From assembly GCF_031179385.1 (NCBI RefSeq), contig NZ_JAPSHV010000003.1, forward strand, positions 1 to 64,000: a stretch of DNA of 64,000 nucleotides. The letters are read 5' to 3'. Shown piece after piece: positions 8,835 to 17,712 of this stretch. The notes below the pieces were generated by a model, which was given only the letters and a program-made list of their open reading frames with translations, was not told the DNA's origin and did not search any database. This stretch comes from Arthrobacter sp. Lineage in GTDB: Bacteria; Actinomycetota; Actinomycetes; Actinomycetales; Micrococcaceae. Position 1 is the stretch's first letter, and each line of letters starts with the position of its first letter. The position numbers were made by a program, and so were the translations under genes.

Positions 8835-9656
8835 TCAGCGTGCCGACCACCCGCCGTCCATCGTGTAGGAGGCACCGGTCACCATCCCGGCGTGATCGGA
8901 GGCCAGCCAGGCCACAAGCGAGGCCACCTCAGTGGGCTCCACCAGACGTTTGACTGCGCTTTCGGTGAGCATGATCTGCTCGAGCACCTCGTCCTCGCTG
9001 ATGCCGTGCAGGCGCGCCTGGTCCGCGATCTGGTTCTCGACCAACGGAGTCCGCACGTACCCGGGGTTGATGCAGTTGCTGGTGACTCCGTGCGGTCCGC
9101 CTTCCAAGGCCGCCACTTTCGACAGGCCTTCCAGCCCGTGCTTGGCAGACACATAGGCAGACTTGAAGGCTGATGCCCTCAACCCGTGCACTGAAGACAC
9201 GTTGATGATTCGGCCGAACTTCTTGGCGTACATCGACGGCAGGGCGGCCCGCATCAGCAGGAACGGCACCTCGAGCATGAGCGTATGAATTCGCCGGAAG
9301 TCGGCAGGATCGAACTCCTCGATGGGTCGCACCACCTGGATGCCGGCGTTGTTGATCAGAATGTCGGCCTCGAGCGAGAGGGTCTCCAGCGCCTCGGTGT
9401 CGAGCAGATCAACCGCCCACGCCTCGCCTTTCACCTCCTTGGCGATGACGCCGGCTCCCTCCGCATCGCGATCGGCGACGACGACGGATGCCCCCTGCGT
9501 CGCCAGTTCACGGGCGCAGGCCGCTCCGATTCCGCTCGCGCCGCCGGTGACGACAGCGCGACGGCCGGCGAGCGCGAGGGGAAAAGGCGTGAGGGACGAC
9601 GGCGGCTGTGCGGTGGGGCGCAAGCCGCCGTCGTCGTTCCGCGGTTCGGCAGGCAT
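8835..9656 (-). CDS. 3-hydroxybutyrate dehydrogenase-like short-chain dehydrogenase
   Basis: TGGASGIGAACARELA, NNAGIQVVRPIEEF, YVSAKHGLEGLSK, VRTPLVENQI typical of 3HBDH SDRs. Confidence 0.85.
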   Translation of the reverse strand: MPAEPRNDDGGLRPTAQPPSSLTPFPLALAGRRAVVTGGASGIGAACARELATQGASVVVADRDAEGAGVIAKEVKGEAWAVDLLDTEALETLSLEADILINNAGIQVVRPIEEFDPADFRRIHTLMLEVPFLLMRAALPSMYAKKFGRIINVSSVHGLRASAFKSAYVSAKHGLEGLSKVAALEGGPHGVTSNCINPGYVRTPLVENQIADQARLHGISEDEVLEQIMLTESAVKRLVEPTEVASLVAWLASDHAGMVTGASYTMDGGWSAR

Positions 9657-9658
9657 GG

Positions 9659-11056
9659 TTAGCGGTCCCTGCCGGCGACCGGGATTCCATGGCGCTCCGC
9701 GTCCGCCGCATCAATGTCCCGAAGCGAGGTTCCGCGTGTCTCGCGCAGGGTGATGACGGCGATGGCCGTCACCACGCTGGCGCCGAGGACGTAGAGCGCC
9801 ACTCCCACCCAGGAGCCGGTTTCCTGCAGGATCGCCGTGGCGATGATCGGTGCGAGGGATCCCGCGAGGATGGAGGTCACCTGGTAGCCGAGCGAGACGC
9901 CGGAATAGCGCATGCGGGTGGGGAACATCTCGGCCATGATCGCCGGCTGGCCCGCATACATGAGTGCGTGGAAGCAGAGGCCGATGGTCACGGCGAGGAT
10001 GATGATCACCGGGTTCAGGGTGTCGAACATCGGGAAGGCGAAGAATGCCCAGCTCGCGCCGAGGATGGCGCCGGCGAGGTACACGGGCTTGCGTCCGAAG
10101 CGGTCGGACAGCCGGCCGACCTGCGGGATCACCAGGAAGTGCACAACGTGTGCGATCAGCAGCGCAAGGAGCAGCGAGCTGGTGTTGTACTGGTGGACCT
10201 GCGAGAGGTACACGATCGAGAAGCTCACGATGATGTAGTACAGGATGTTCTCCGCGAACCGCAGACCCATGGCTCCGAGGATGCCGCGGGGGTACTTCTT
10301 CACAACCTCGAAGACGCCGTAGCTGATGGCCTTCTCGCGCTCCACCTGCTCACGGGCTTCGAGGAAGATCGGCGATTCACTGACGTGGGTGCGGATGTAG
10401 TAACCGATCACCACGATGATCGCGGACAGCCAGAACGCTACGCGCCAGCCCCAGCTGAGGAACTCGTCCTCGGGCAGGATGGAGGACATCGTCAGCAGCA
10501 CAACGGTGGCGAGCAGGTTGCCGACCGGTACCGCAGACTGCGGCCAGCTCGACCAGAAGCCGCGCGACTTGTTGGGGCTATGCTCTGCAACCAGCAGGAC
10601 CGCACCACCCCATTCGCCGCCCACTGCAAAGCCCTGGACGAAGCGGAGGATGACCAGTAGAGCCGGCGCCCAGTAGCCGATGGAATCGAATCCGGGCAGG
10701 CAGCCCATCAGGAACGTGGCCACGCCGACGAGGATGATGGTGACCTGCAGCGTGTGCTTACGGCCCAGTTTGTCGCCGATCTGGCCGAAGAAGATTCCGC
10801 CAAGGGGACGGGCAACAAAGCCGACGGCGTAGGTCAGGAACGCTGCGATGATTGCGTCCAGCGGGGTATCCGCGTTGGGGAAGAACACAATACCGAAGAC
10901 CAGGGACGCCGCCGTGGCGTAGAGGAAGAACTCGTACCACTCGACGACGGTGCCCACCATCGAGGCTGCGACGATCTTCTTGAGGCCGTGGGGGGCTGCA
11001 TCGGCCTCTCCTGCCGGACCCCTTCCCGGTTGGGCTGGGCGCGAACTGACGCTCAT
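9659..11056 (-). CDS. MFS transporter, metabolite:H+ symporter (MHS) family
   Basis: GTVVEWYEFFLYATAASLVF, FGQIGDKLGRKHTLQ, GGEWGGAVLLVAEH; start at MSVSSRPAQ. Confidence 0.92.
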   Translation of the reverse strand: MSVSSRPAQPGRGPAGEADAAPHGLKKIVAASMVGTVVEWYEFFLYATAASLVFGIVFFPNADTPLDAIIAAFLTYAVGFVARPLGGIFFGQIGDKLGRKHTLQVTIILVGVATFLMGCLPGFDSIGYWAPALLVILRFVQGFAVGGEWGGAVLLVAEHSPNKSRGFWSSWPQSAVPVGNLLATVVLLTMSSILPEDEFLSWGWRVAFWLSAIIVVIGYYIRTHVSESPIFLEAREQVEREKAISYGVFEVVKKYPRGILGAMGLRFAENILYYIIVSFSIVYLSQVHQYNTSSLLLALLIAHVVHFLVIPQVGRLSDRFGRKPVYLAGAILGASWAFFAFPMFDTLNPVIIILAVTIGLCFHALMYAGQPAIMAEMFPTRMRYSGVSLGYQVTSILAGSLAPIIATAILQETGSWVGVALYVLGASVVTAIAVITLRETRGTSLRDIDAADAERHGIPVAGRDR

Positions 11057-11198
11057 GGACTGCTCCTTCTGTGTCGGCTCTGACACTCTTTGCTCGGTGG
11101 GTGAATCCAGGGGTTTTTGATTCGGGTGGTGCGCGCTTGTGACGCCTGTCACCCAGGTGGGCCTCATTGAGTATGTGTGCACATGCCGGGGCACTTCA

Positions 11199-12134
11199 AT
11201 GGCCAGTTACGCAGGAGCAATCTGCGAAAATGCAGATGTGCCCCTTCAGCCGGACGACCTGCTCATCCTCCTCGCCGTGTCCAACTCCGGCCGCTTCACC
11301 TCCGCCGCTGAGAGCCTCGGCCTGAACCACACCACGGTCTCGCGTCGGATTGCGGCACTGGAGCGAGCGCTCGGCGGGCACGTCCTGGTACGGGCGAGCG
11401 GTGGTTGGGAACTGACGGACCTCGGCCTGCGCGCGGTGGCCGCTGCCGAGGAGGTCCAGCGGGCACTTTCGGAGCTGGAAACCGACGACGACGGCGCGAG
11501 CCGCCTTTCCGGCGTCGTGCGCATGAGCGCCACGGACGGTTTCAGCGCGTACATCGCCGCTCCGGCGTTCGCAAGGCTGCGGCGCGAGCATCCACGGCTG
11601 AGCGTCGAGATTGTGGCAGCAACGCGGCGGGCGTCGCAGACGAGGAGCGGCCTCGACCTTGAGGTGGTCGTTGGCAGGCCGCAGGTGCATCGGGCGGAAG
11701 CCATCCGGTTGGGTGAATACGTGTTGGGGCTCTACGCCTCGCGGGAGTACCTGGCCGAGTTCGGCACCCCGTCCAGCATCAATGAAGTACTGAAGCACCC
11801 ACTGGTGTACTTCATTGACTCGATGCTGCAGGTGGACAGCCTTGACGCGCCTCGGCGCTTGCTGCCAAGCATGAAGGACTCTTTGAGCTCGACGAATGTC
11901 TTCGTTCATGTGGAAGCCACCCGGGCGGGAGCGGGCATTGGCCTGCTCCCCTGCTTCATGGCGAACCTGCACAGCGACCTCGTGCGGCTGCTGCCTGAGG
12001 AGGTCGCGGAGCGGTTGGGTTATTGGCTCGTGGCACGCCCGGATTCGCTGCGGCAACCGGCTGTTGCCGCCGTCGTCGGCGCTCTGCGGAGGGCCACCGA
12101 CGAGTATGAGGACCGGCTGCTCGGCAAGACCTGA
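11199..12134 (+). CDS. LysR family transcriptional regulator
   Basis: LLILLAVSNSGRFTSAAESLGLNHTTVSRRIAALERALGGHVLVR wHTH; divergent from MHS transporter. Confidence 0.9.
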   Translation: MASYAGAICENADVPLQPDDLLILLAVSNSGRFTSAAESLGLNHTTVSRRIAALERALGGHVLVRASGGWELTDLGLRAVAAAEEVQRALSELETDDDGASRLSGVVRMSATDGFSAYIAAPAFARLRREHPRLSVEIVAATRRASQTRSGLDLEVVVGRPQVHRAEAIRLGEYVLGLYASREYLAEFGTPSSINEVLKHPLVYFIDSMLQVDSLDAPRRLLPSMKDSLSSTNVFVHVEATRAGAGIGLLPCFMANLHSDLVRLLPEEVAERLGYWLVARPDSLRQPAVAAVVGALRRATDEYEDRLLGKT

Positions 12135-12148
12135 CCGCTTGAGTTGGC

Positions 12149-12208
12149 TCAGTCTGTGAGGACTCAGTCTGTGAGGACTCAGTCTGTGAGGATTCAGTCG
12201 GTGAGAAC
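12149..12208. repeat. 15-bp tandem repeat x4 spanning the 3' end and stop codon of the minus-strand gene
   Basis: Minus strand: GTTCTCACCGACTGA ATCCTCACAGACTGA GTCCTCACAGACTGA GTCCTCACAGACTGA. Confidence 0.95.
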
Positions 12209-13030
12209 CGGGGCGCCGCTGATGAATCGGGTGAGCTGGTCGCCTTGCCACAGGTGCGCGGGCACACCGCCGCCCAGCAGTTCCCGGGCCAGGCCCGGAT
12301 CCTCCCCGAGCGGTGCATCACTCGCGGCGATGATGACGTTTCCATAGCGCCGCCCCTTCAACATGGCCGGGTCCGCGATGATCACCGTGTGCGTGAAGGC
12401 CGAGGAGATGGTGGCCGCCTCCCGCCGCGCCATGGCGAGGTCCGGGGAGTCACCGCAGTTGACGATGTAAACACCGGCGGGATCCAGGACGCGTTTCGCG
12501 TGTTCCACGAATTCGAGGGTCGTCAGTGCGCTCGGAGTGCGGCTGCCGGCGAAGACGTCACGGATGATGACGTCGCGGCTGCTGGCGGAGAGAGACTCGG
12601 TGACTTCCCGCGCCTCTCCGACGCGGATCCGCAGCAGCGGCGCACGCGGTAGGTCGAACCACTCGCGCACCAGCACAGCGAGCGCACCGTCGAGTTCGAC
12701 GACGACCTGCCGCGCGTCGGGGAAGGTTGCTGCGAAGCTTCGCGCCAGTGAACATGCGCCGCCGCCCAGGTGAAGTGCGCGGAGGCGGAACGTTGAGGGC
12801 CACTGCGAGGTCACCAGTGAATTGATCCATCGCATGTACTCGAAGTCGAGCCGCGCCGGGTCCGCGAGATCGATGTGCGAACTCGGGACCCCGTTGATGT
12901 GCAGCACCCAGCCGTTGGGGTTGAAGCGGTCGGGCACGAGCTCACAATTACCGGTGTCGATGGTGTGAATTCCGGGGGCCGGACCACCCTCGGCGGCAGC
13001 CGTTTCCTTGTTTTCCCGCTTCCGTCCCAC
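12194..13030 (-). CDS. spermidine synthase-like (SAM-dependent methyltransferase fold) protein
   Basis: LRALHLGGGACSLARSFAATFPDARQVVVELDGALAVLVREWF...DVIIRDVFAG pattern of actinobacterial spermidine-synthase-like proteins. Confidence 0.82.
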   Translation of the reverse strand: MGRKRENKETAAAEGGPAPGIHTIDTGNCELVPDRFNPNGWVLHINGVPSSHIDLADPARLDFEYMRWINSLVTSQWPSTFRLRALHLGGGACSLARSFAATFPDARQVVVELDGALAVLVREWFDLPRAPLLRIRVGEAREVTESLSASSRDVIIRDVFAGSRTPSALTTLEFVEHAKRVLDPAGVYIVNCGDSPDLAMARREAATISSAFTHTVIIADPAMLKGRRYGNVIIAASDAPLGEDPGLARELLGGGVPAHLWQGDQLTRFISGAPVLTD

Positions 13031-13058
13031 GAATCCTTACTCTCTCGCCCGATGCCGG

Positions 13059-13373
13059 TCAGTAAGGACGGACAGCGCCCTGATGATGCAGATACCCGTT
13101 GACCTGCCGAACGCGGCCGGGGATGGTGAAGAGGTCGATGATCATGAGAATCCACAGCGGTATCAGGAAGAGGAAACCGAGCAGGAACCAGGCCGTGGCG
13201 TAACCGACCAGCCCGAGTGCCAGGTACAGAAAACCCATCCCGTTCTGGCGCAGATAGAACTTGTGTGCGCCGAAGTTTCCGAGGAGGAACCAGAGCAGGT
13301 ACGCGAGCCAGCTTTCTTTCGCGGCATAGACCACCACGTGCTGTTGGGGCTGGTTCCCATAGTAGTTGGACAT
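13059..13373 (-). CDS. TM2 domain-containing protein
   Basis: Start at MSNYYGNQPQQ; SWLAYLLWFLLGNFGAHKFYLRQNGMGFLYLALGL...LWILMIIDLFTIPGRV. Confidence 0.9.
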   Translation of the reverse strand: MSNYYGNQPQQHVVVYAAKESWLAYLLWFLLGNFGAHKFYLRQNGMGFLYLALGLVGYATAWFLLGFLFLIPLWILMIIDLFTIPGRVRQVNGYLHHQGAVRPY

Positions 13374-13374
13374 G

Positions 13375-13938
13375 TCATTTCCCTGTCTGTTGTAAGACTG
13401 ATGCGGACCCGCCGGTCGCGGGCGGACGCGGTGTCTGCGCCGAACGTACCAACCGGATCTCGTAGAGCCCGTTCCACCGCTCGGAGAGCTGTTCCCTTTC
13501 GCCGTCCGGCGTGAATCCCAGTTTGCGGTAGAAAGCGATGGCGCGCTCGTTCCCCTCAAGAACCCAGACGCACGCCGCGGCATCACCGATGGCTGCATCG
13601 GCGAGCGCACGACCCAGGCCGGTGCCGTAGTACTGCTTCAGTACGTACAGCATGAAAAGTTCGACGGCGGCGGGCGGACTCTCGCCCCGGGCGTCACCGC
13701 CCGCCGCGATCCCGACAATCTTCCCCAGTTCATCCACTGCAACGAAGGGAACGCTGTCCTGGGTGTCGAACCCCATCCGCCAGGCTTCGGCCTGCGCCTC
13801 CACCGTGTCGTCCAGCCCTGCCAGGACCCCGGATTCGAGCCGACCTTCGTAGGCCTGGCGCCAACCCTCGTTCTTCATCCGCAGCGCAGCCTCAAGCTCG
13901 TCGATACGCAGCGGACGGATGGTGACCATGCCGTTCAT
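13375..13938 (-). CDS. GNAT family N-acetyltransferase
   Basis: LYVLKQYYGTGLGRALADAAIGDAAACVWVLEGNERAIAFYRKLGFTPDGE. Confidence 0.88.
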   Translation of the reverse strand: MNGMVTIRPLRIDELEAALRMKNEGWRQAYEGRLESGVLAGLDDTVEAQAEAWRMGFDTQDSVPFVAVDELGKIVGIAAGGDARGESPPAAVELFMLYVLKQYYGTGLGRALADAAIGDAAACVWVLEGNERAIAFYRKLGFTPDGEREQLSERWNGLYEIRLVRSAQTPRPPATGGSASVLQQTGK

Positions 13939-13992
13939 GCTATCGTCCGGCAGCGACAACCCTGGGTCCTGCGCCCTGGAGAATGACGGCGG

Positions 13993-14511
13993 CTAGGTTC
14001 GGTGCATGCGGAACATGGGCCTGGAATGCCAGACCGGTCCGCAGAGGGCGGTCGTTCCATCGGGGACGAACCCGTTGCGAACGTAGAAACGCTCCGCCCT
14101 CGGGTTGTCATTGAGGATCCAGAGATAGGCCGAAGAATCACCGATTGATGCATCAAGCAGCTGCTGGCCCAGACCGCACCCGTGCGTCGAGGCCAGCGTA
14201 TAGATGTGGTGCAACTCGAAATCGGGGCGATCGTCGTCCCTGCCCGGCCCCGAGGAAGCAATCCCTACCGCCCGACCCCGGCCGTCTAAGGCAATCCAGC
14301 CGGTGACGCCGTCGTCACGCGAAAGTGCGGCCCGACGTCGGCTGATGATGTTCGGCAGGTCCGCATCGTAGTGGTCGTGGAACTCGCGCGGCATGATGTT
14401 CGCGTAGGTTTCATGCAGCGCGGCGACATGCGTGCGCGCGTAGGCTTCCGCGTCGTCGACGGTGGCCGTACGGATCGAGAATTGAGTTCTAGTTGACGAC
14501 GGCGACCGCAA
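13993..14511 (-). CDS. GNAT family N-acetyltransferase
   Basis: IYTLASTHGCGLGQQLLDASIGDSSAYLWILNDNPRAERFYVRNGFVPDG. Confidence 0.88.
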   Translation of the reverse strand: MRSPSSTRTQFSIRTATVDDAEAYARTHVAALHETYANIMPREFHDHYDADLPNIISRRRAALSRDDGVTGWIALDGRGRAVGIASSGPGRDDDRPDFELHHIYTLASTHGCGLGQQLLDASIGDSSAYLWILNDNPRAERFYVRNGFVPDGTTALCGPVWHSRPMFRMHRT

Positions 14512-15133
14512 ACCCGTCCCAGTCCTTGGTTCCTACGGTTTGAAGCGCGGTTGCCTCCAGGCGAGGATGGCCGCCGAGAATCTCAAGGGCCGTCCGGGTG
14601 CCGCGCGTGTGCTCGTCGCCGTCCGCATCCAGGACCGTGCCGCCGCGCACCACATTGTCCAGCACAATCACCGCGCCCGGGCGGGACAACTTCACCGCCC
14701 ATTCAAGGTAATGGGGATTATTGACCTTGTCTGCGTCGATGAAGAACAGGTCGTAGGGTCCGGCAAGAGTGGGGAGCGTCTCAAGAGCAGCGCCCACATG
14801 CACGGTGACTTTGTGCCCGACGCCGGCCGAATCCAGGTTGCGGCGCGCCACCTCCGCGTGTGCCGGCTCATACTCGCACGTGTCCACGGTGCCGTCCTCG
14901 GGAAGGCCCCGGGCCAGCCAGATGGTGCTGAAACCGCCCAGCGTGCCGATCTCCAACACACGACGCGCTCCGTGGATCCGGGCCAGCAGCATCAGGAATT
15001 TCCCCTGCCCAGCGGTCACCTCGATGGCGGGCATTCCGGCGCTGCGCGTGTTCTCCACAGCGGCGAGGAGTGCGTCATCGGGCCGGACGACCGTGCTGTT
15101 GAGGTACGCGTCCACCTCGGCCCAAGTGCTCAT
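14489..15133 (-). CDS. class I SAM-dependent O-methyltransferase
   Basis: ARRVLEIGTLGGFSTIWLARGLPEDGTVDTCEYEPAHAEVARRNL...DLFFIDADKVNNPHYLEWAVKLSRPGAVIVLDN. Confidence 0.92.
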   Translation of the reverse strand: MSTWAEVDAYLNSTVVRPDDALLAAVENTRSAGMPAIEVTAGQGKFLMLLARIHGARRVLEIGTLGGFSTIWLARGLPEDGTVDTCEYEPAHAEVARRNLDSAGVGHKVTVHVGAALETLPTLAGPYDLFFIDADKVNNPHYLEWAVKLSRPGAVIVLDNVVRGGTVLDADGDEHTRGTRTALEILGGHPRLEATALQTVGTKDWDGFAVAVVN

Positions 15134-15483
15134 GAATGCCCCTGGTACTCGTCCATCTCGTCAATGGCGCGTTCCAGGCGTTCCACTTTCCCGGTCAGCT
15201 CACCGGTGCGTCCGGGACGGATGTCTGCCTTGAGTACGAGGGAGACGCGGCTGCCGTACTTCGCTACCGCCTCGGTGGCGCGTTTGACGACGTCCATTAC
15301 CTCGTCCCACTCACCCTCGATCTCGGTGAACATGGAGCTGGTGGAGTTCGGAAGTCCTGAATCACGCACGATCTTCACGGCCTCAGCCACGGCGGCGTGA
15401 ACAGACCCCTCAGCATTGCCGGAGGTGTCCTCGTGTGCGCCGCTGGGCCGGCCGGAAGGTGCAACTGAGAAGGCTACGAGCAT
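15130..15483 (-). CDS. thiamine-binding / MTH1187 (YqgV-like) family protein
   Basis: MLVAFSVAPSG...VHAAVAEAVKIVRDSGLPNSTSSMFTEIEGEWDEVMDVVKRA. Confidence 0.85.
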   Translation of the reverse strand: MLVAFSVAPSGRPSGAHEDTSGNAEGSVHAAVAEAVKIVRDSGLPNSTSSMFTEIEGEWDEVMDVVKRATEAVAKYGSRVSLVLKADIRPGRTGELTGKVERLERAIDEMDEYQGHS

Positions 15484-15621
15484 GGGGACAGTCTGTCAGG
15501 TTTGGTCCCGCTGGTCACCCGTTTGTGCAGATGCCTCCGTGTCGAATGGATAGCCCGGAAGGTAAGGCAGCCAACACTGACGGACAGTGACTAAGCATCT
15601 GTGATCGTGCAGGATGAAGTA

Positions 15622-17712
15622 ATGACCACCCGCGGAATTTACGTCAGCGCAATGGCTCCCGGCTCGGGAAAGTCCCTCATTTCACTGGGTCTTGCCAGCA
15701 TGCTGCAGGGGCACGCTGACCGCATCGGATTCCTCCGGCCGATCTCCGAAGCGGAGGACGGCGCGGACGATCCGATGGTCCTCCTGATGCGCCGTGCGTT
15801 CGGGCTGGATGCGCGAACGGCCCGGAGCGGCATGACGCGCGCAGAAGCACGGGCGCTGCTCGTCGCAGGTGAGCGCGAGGAGATCGATGCCCGCTGCGTC
15901 GCGGTCTACAGCGAGATGGCGCAGTCCTGCGACGTCATCATCGTGGAGGGCACCGACCTGAGCGGGCAGGACGCCGCGGTTGAATTCGACCTCAACGCAC
16001 GGTTGGCGAACAACCTGGGCGCCATGGTTCTCGCCGTCGTGAGCGCGAAGGACATGAGCGCGGCCGAGGCTGCCGACGCCGTCGACGTCGCCCGGCGGGA
16101 GCTGGACGCTGCGCAAGTGTCCCTGCTGGCCATGATGGTGAACCGCGCGGCGGAAGACGCCGTCGGCACCATCCGGGAACAGGTACGCCCCGGAAAGTCG
16201 GGCCGTCCGGTCTACGTCATCCCCGAGCTGAGCGAAATCTCGCAGCCCACCATGGCTGAGGTCGCGAGCGCCCTTGACGCCCGGCATATCGCCGGTGGGG
16301 CCACGCTTGAACGGGACGTCTCCTCCATCCGCGTCGCTGCCATGAATGTAGGGCACTTCCTCGAACTGCTCCGGGACGGCGCGCTCGTAATTGTGCCCGG
16401 TGACCGGGCGGACGTGCTGGTGGCCACGGTGGCGTCGTCGTTCTCGCCTGAGTTCCCCGTACCTTCCGGCATGATCCTCACCGGGGGCCTCACGCCCGAT
16501 CCCAATATTCTTGCCCTGCTTGCCCACGCAACCTTCCCCGTGTTCGCGGTCGACGACGACACCTACACCGCCGCCAAACGCGTCAGTGAGGTGCGCGGCG
16601 AGATCGCGACCGGCCTGCGCCGGAAGGCAGCAGCGGCGCTGGGCGTATGGTCCAGGCAGGTGGACGCGGTGGAGCTGCTCGAACGGCTGGAGTTGCCGCG
16701 GCCGGTGAAGATGACCCCGCTGCGGTTTCTGCACGAGCTCATCGAGAAGGCGCGCAGCGACCGCAAGCACATTGTCCTTCCCGAGGGCACGGACGAGCGG
16801 ATCCTGCGCGCAGCGGAGATCCTGCGCCGCAGGGATGTCTGCGACCTGACAATCCTCGGCTCGGAGTCACAGGTCCGGGAGATCGCGGCGAGTCAGGGCA
16901 TCGACCTCGCAGGCCTGACCCTGCTCGATCCTGCCACCTCCGAGCTGCGTGAGGAGTTCGCTGCGGAATACGCGCGGCTGCGCTCACACAAGAACGTATC
17001 CCTCGAGGATGCCCGGGAACGCATGCTCGACGGCTCCTACTTCGGGACCATGATGGTACAGCTCGGCCATGTGGACGGCATGGTCTCGGGCGCCGCGCAC
17101 ACGACGGCCAACACCATCCGCCCGGCGCTGGAGTTCGTGAAGACCAAGGAGGGCGTGAAGATTGTGTCCTCAGTGTTCCTCATGCTCCTTCGGGATCGGG
17201 TTCTGGTGTACGGCGACTGCGCGGTCAATCCTGATCCCACCGAGGAACAGCTTGCTGACATCGCCGTTGCGTCGGCGGAGACCGCTGCCCAGTTCGGAGT
17301 TGAACCGCGCGTGGCCATGCTGTCCTACTCCACGGGAGAATCCGGATACGGCGGGGCCGTGGACGAGGTCCGGCGTGCAACTGAGTTGGTGCGGTCCATC
17401 CGGCCGGACCTTCCCGTTGAAGGACCCATCCAGTACGACGCCGCGGTGGACGCGTCGATTGCGCAGTCCAAGCTGCCCGGGTCCACGGTCGCCGGGCAGG
17501 CAACCGTCTTCATATTTCCCGATTTGAATACGGGCAACAACACGTACAAGGCGGTGCAGCAGTCGGCCGGTGCCGTCGCCGTCGGGCCGGTTCTGCAGGG
17601 CCTGCGCAAGCCGGTGAACGACCTCTCGCGGGGCTGCACCATCGAAGACATCGTGAACACCGTAGCCATAACGGCCGTCCAGGCACAGGGCACCACATCC
17701 CAGGAGGCGTAA
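15622..17712 (+). CDS. pta: phosphate acetyltransferase (long form with N-terminal DRTGG/BioD-like region)
   Basis: MTTRGIYVSAMAPGSGKSLISLGL; C-terminal HIVLPEGTDERILRAAEIL...GMVSGAAHTTANTIRPALE...FPDLNTGNNTYKAVQ; start 15622 preferred over GTG 15601. Confidence 0.96.
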   Translation: MTTRGIYVSAMAPGSGKSLISLGLASMLQGHADRIGFLRPISEAEDGADDPMVLLMRRAFGLDARTARSGMTRAEARALLVAGEREEIDARCVAVYSEMAQSCDVIIVEGTDLSGQDAAVEFDLNARLANNLGAMVLAVVSAKDMSAAEAADAVDVARRELDAAQVSLLAMMVNRAAEDAVGTIREQVRPGKSGRPVYVIPELSEISQPTMAEVASALDARHIAGGATLERDVSSIRVAAMNVGHFLELLRDGALVIVPGDRADVLVATVASSFSPEFPVPSGMILTGGLTPDPNILALLAHATFPVFAVDDDTYTAAKRVSEVRGEIATGLRRKAAAALGVWSRQVDAVELLERLELPRPVKMTPLRFLHELIEKARSDRKHIVLPEGTDERILRAAEILRRRDVCDLTILGSESQVREIAASQGIDLAGLTLLDPATSELREEFAAEYARLRSHKNVSLEDARERMLDGSYFGTMMVQLGHVDGMVSGAAHTTANTIRPALEFVKTKEGVKIVSSVFLMLLRDRVLVYGDCAVNPDPTEEQLADIAVASAETAAQFGVEPRVAMLSYSTGESGYGGAVDEVRRATELVRSIRPDLPVEGPIQYDAAVDASIAQSKLPGSTVAGQATVFIFPDLNTGNNTYKAVQQSAGAVAVGPVLQGLRKPVNDLSRGCTIEDIVNTVAITAVQAQGTTSQEA

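Noticed and set aside
9608-10660. 350-aa plus-strand ORF
   Set aside because: Antisense shadow of the MHS transporter gene.
12194-12347. ORFs reading SQTESSQTESSQTE or VRTQSVRTQSVRIQ as repeat proteins
   Set aside because: They are off-frame translations of the 15-bp DNA repeat, not independent genes.
15682-16770. 362-aa minus-strand ORF
   Set aside because: Antisense shadow of pta.
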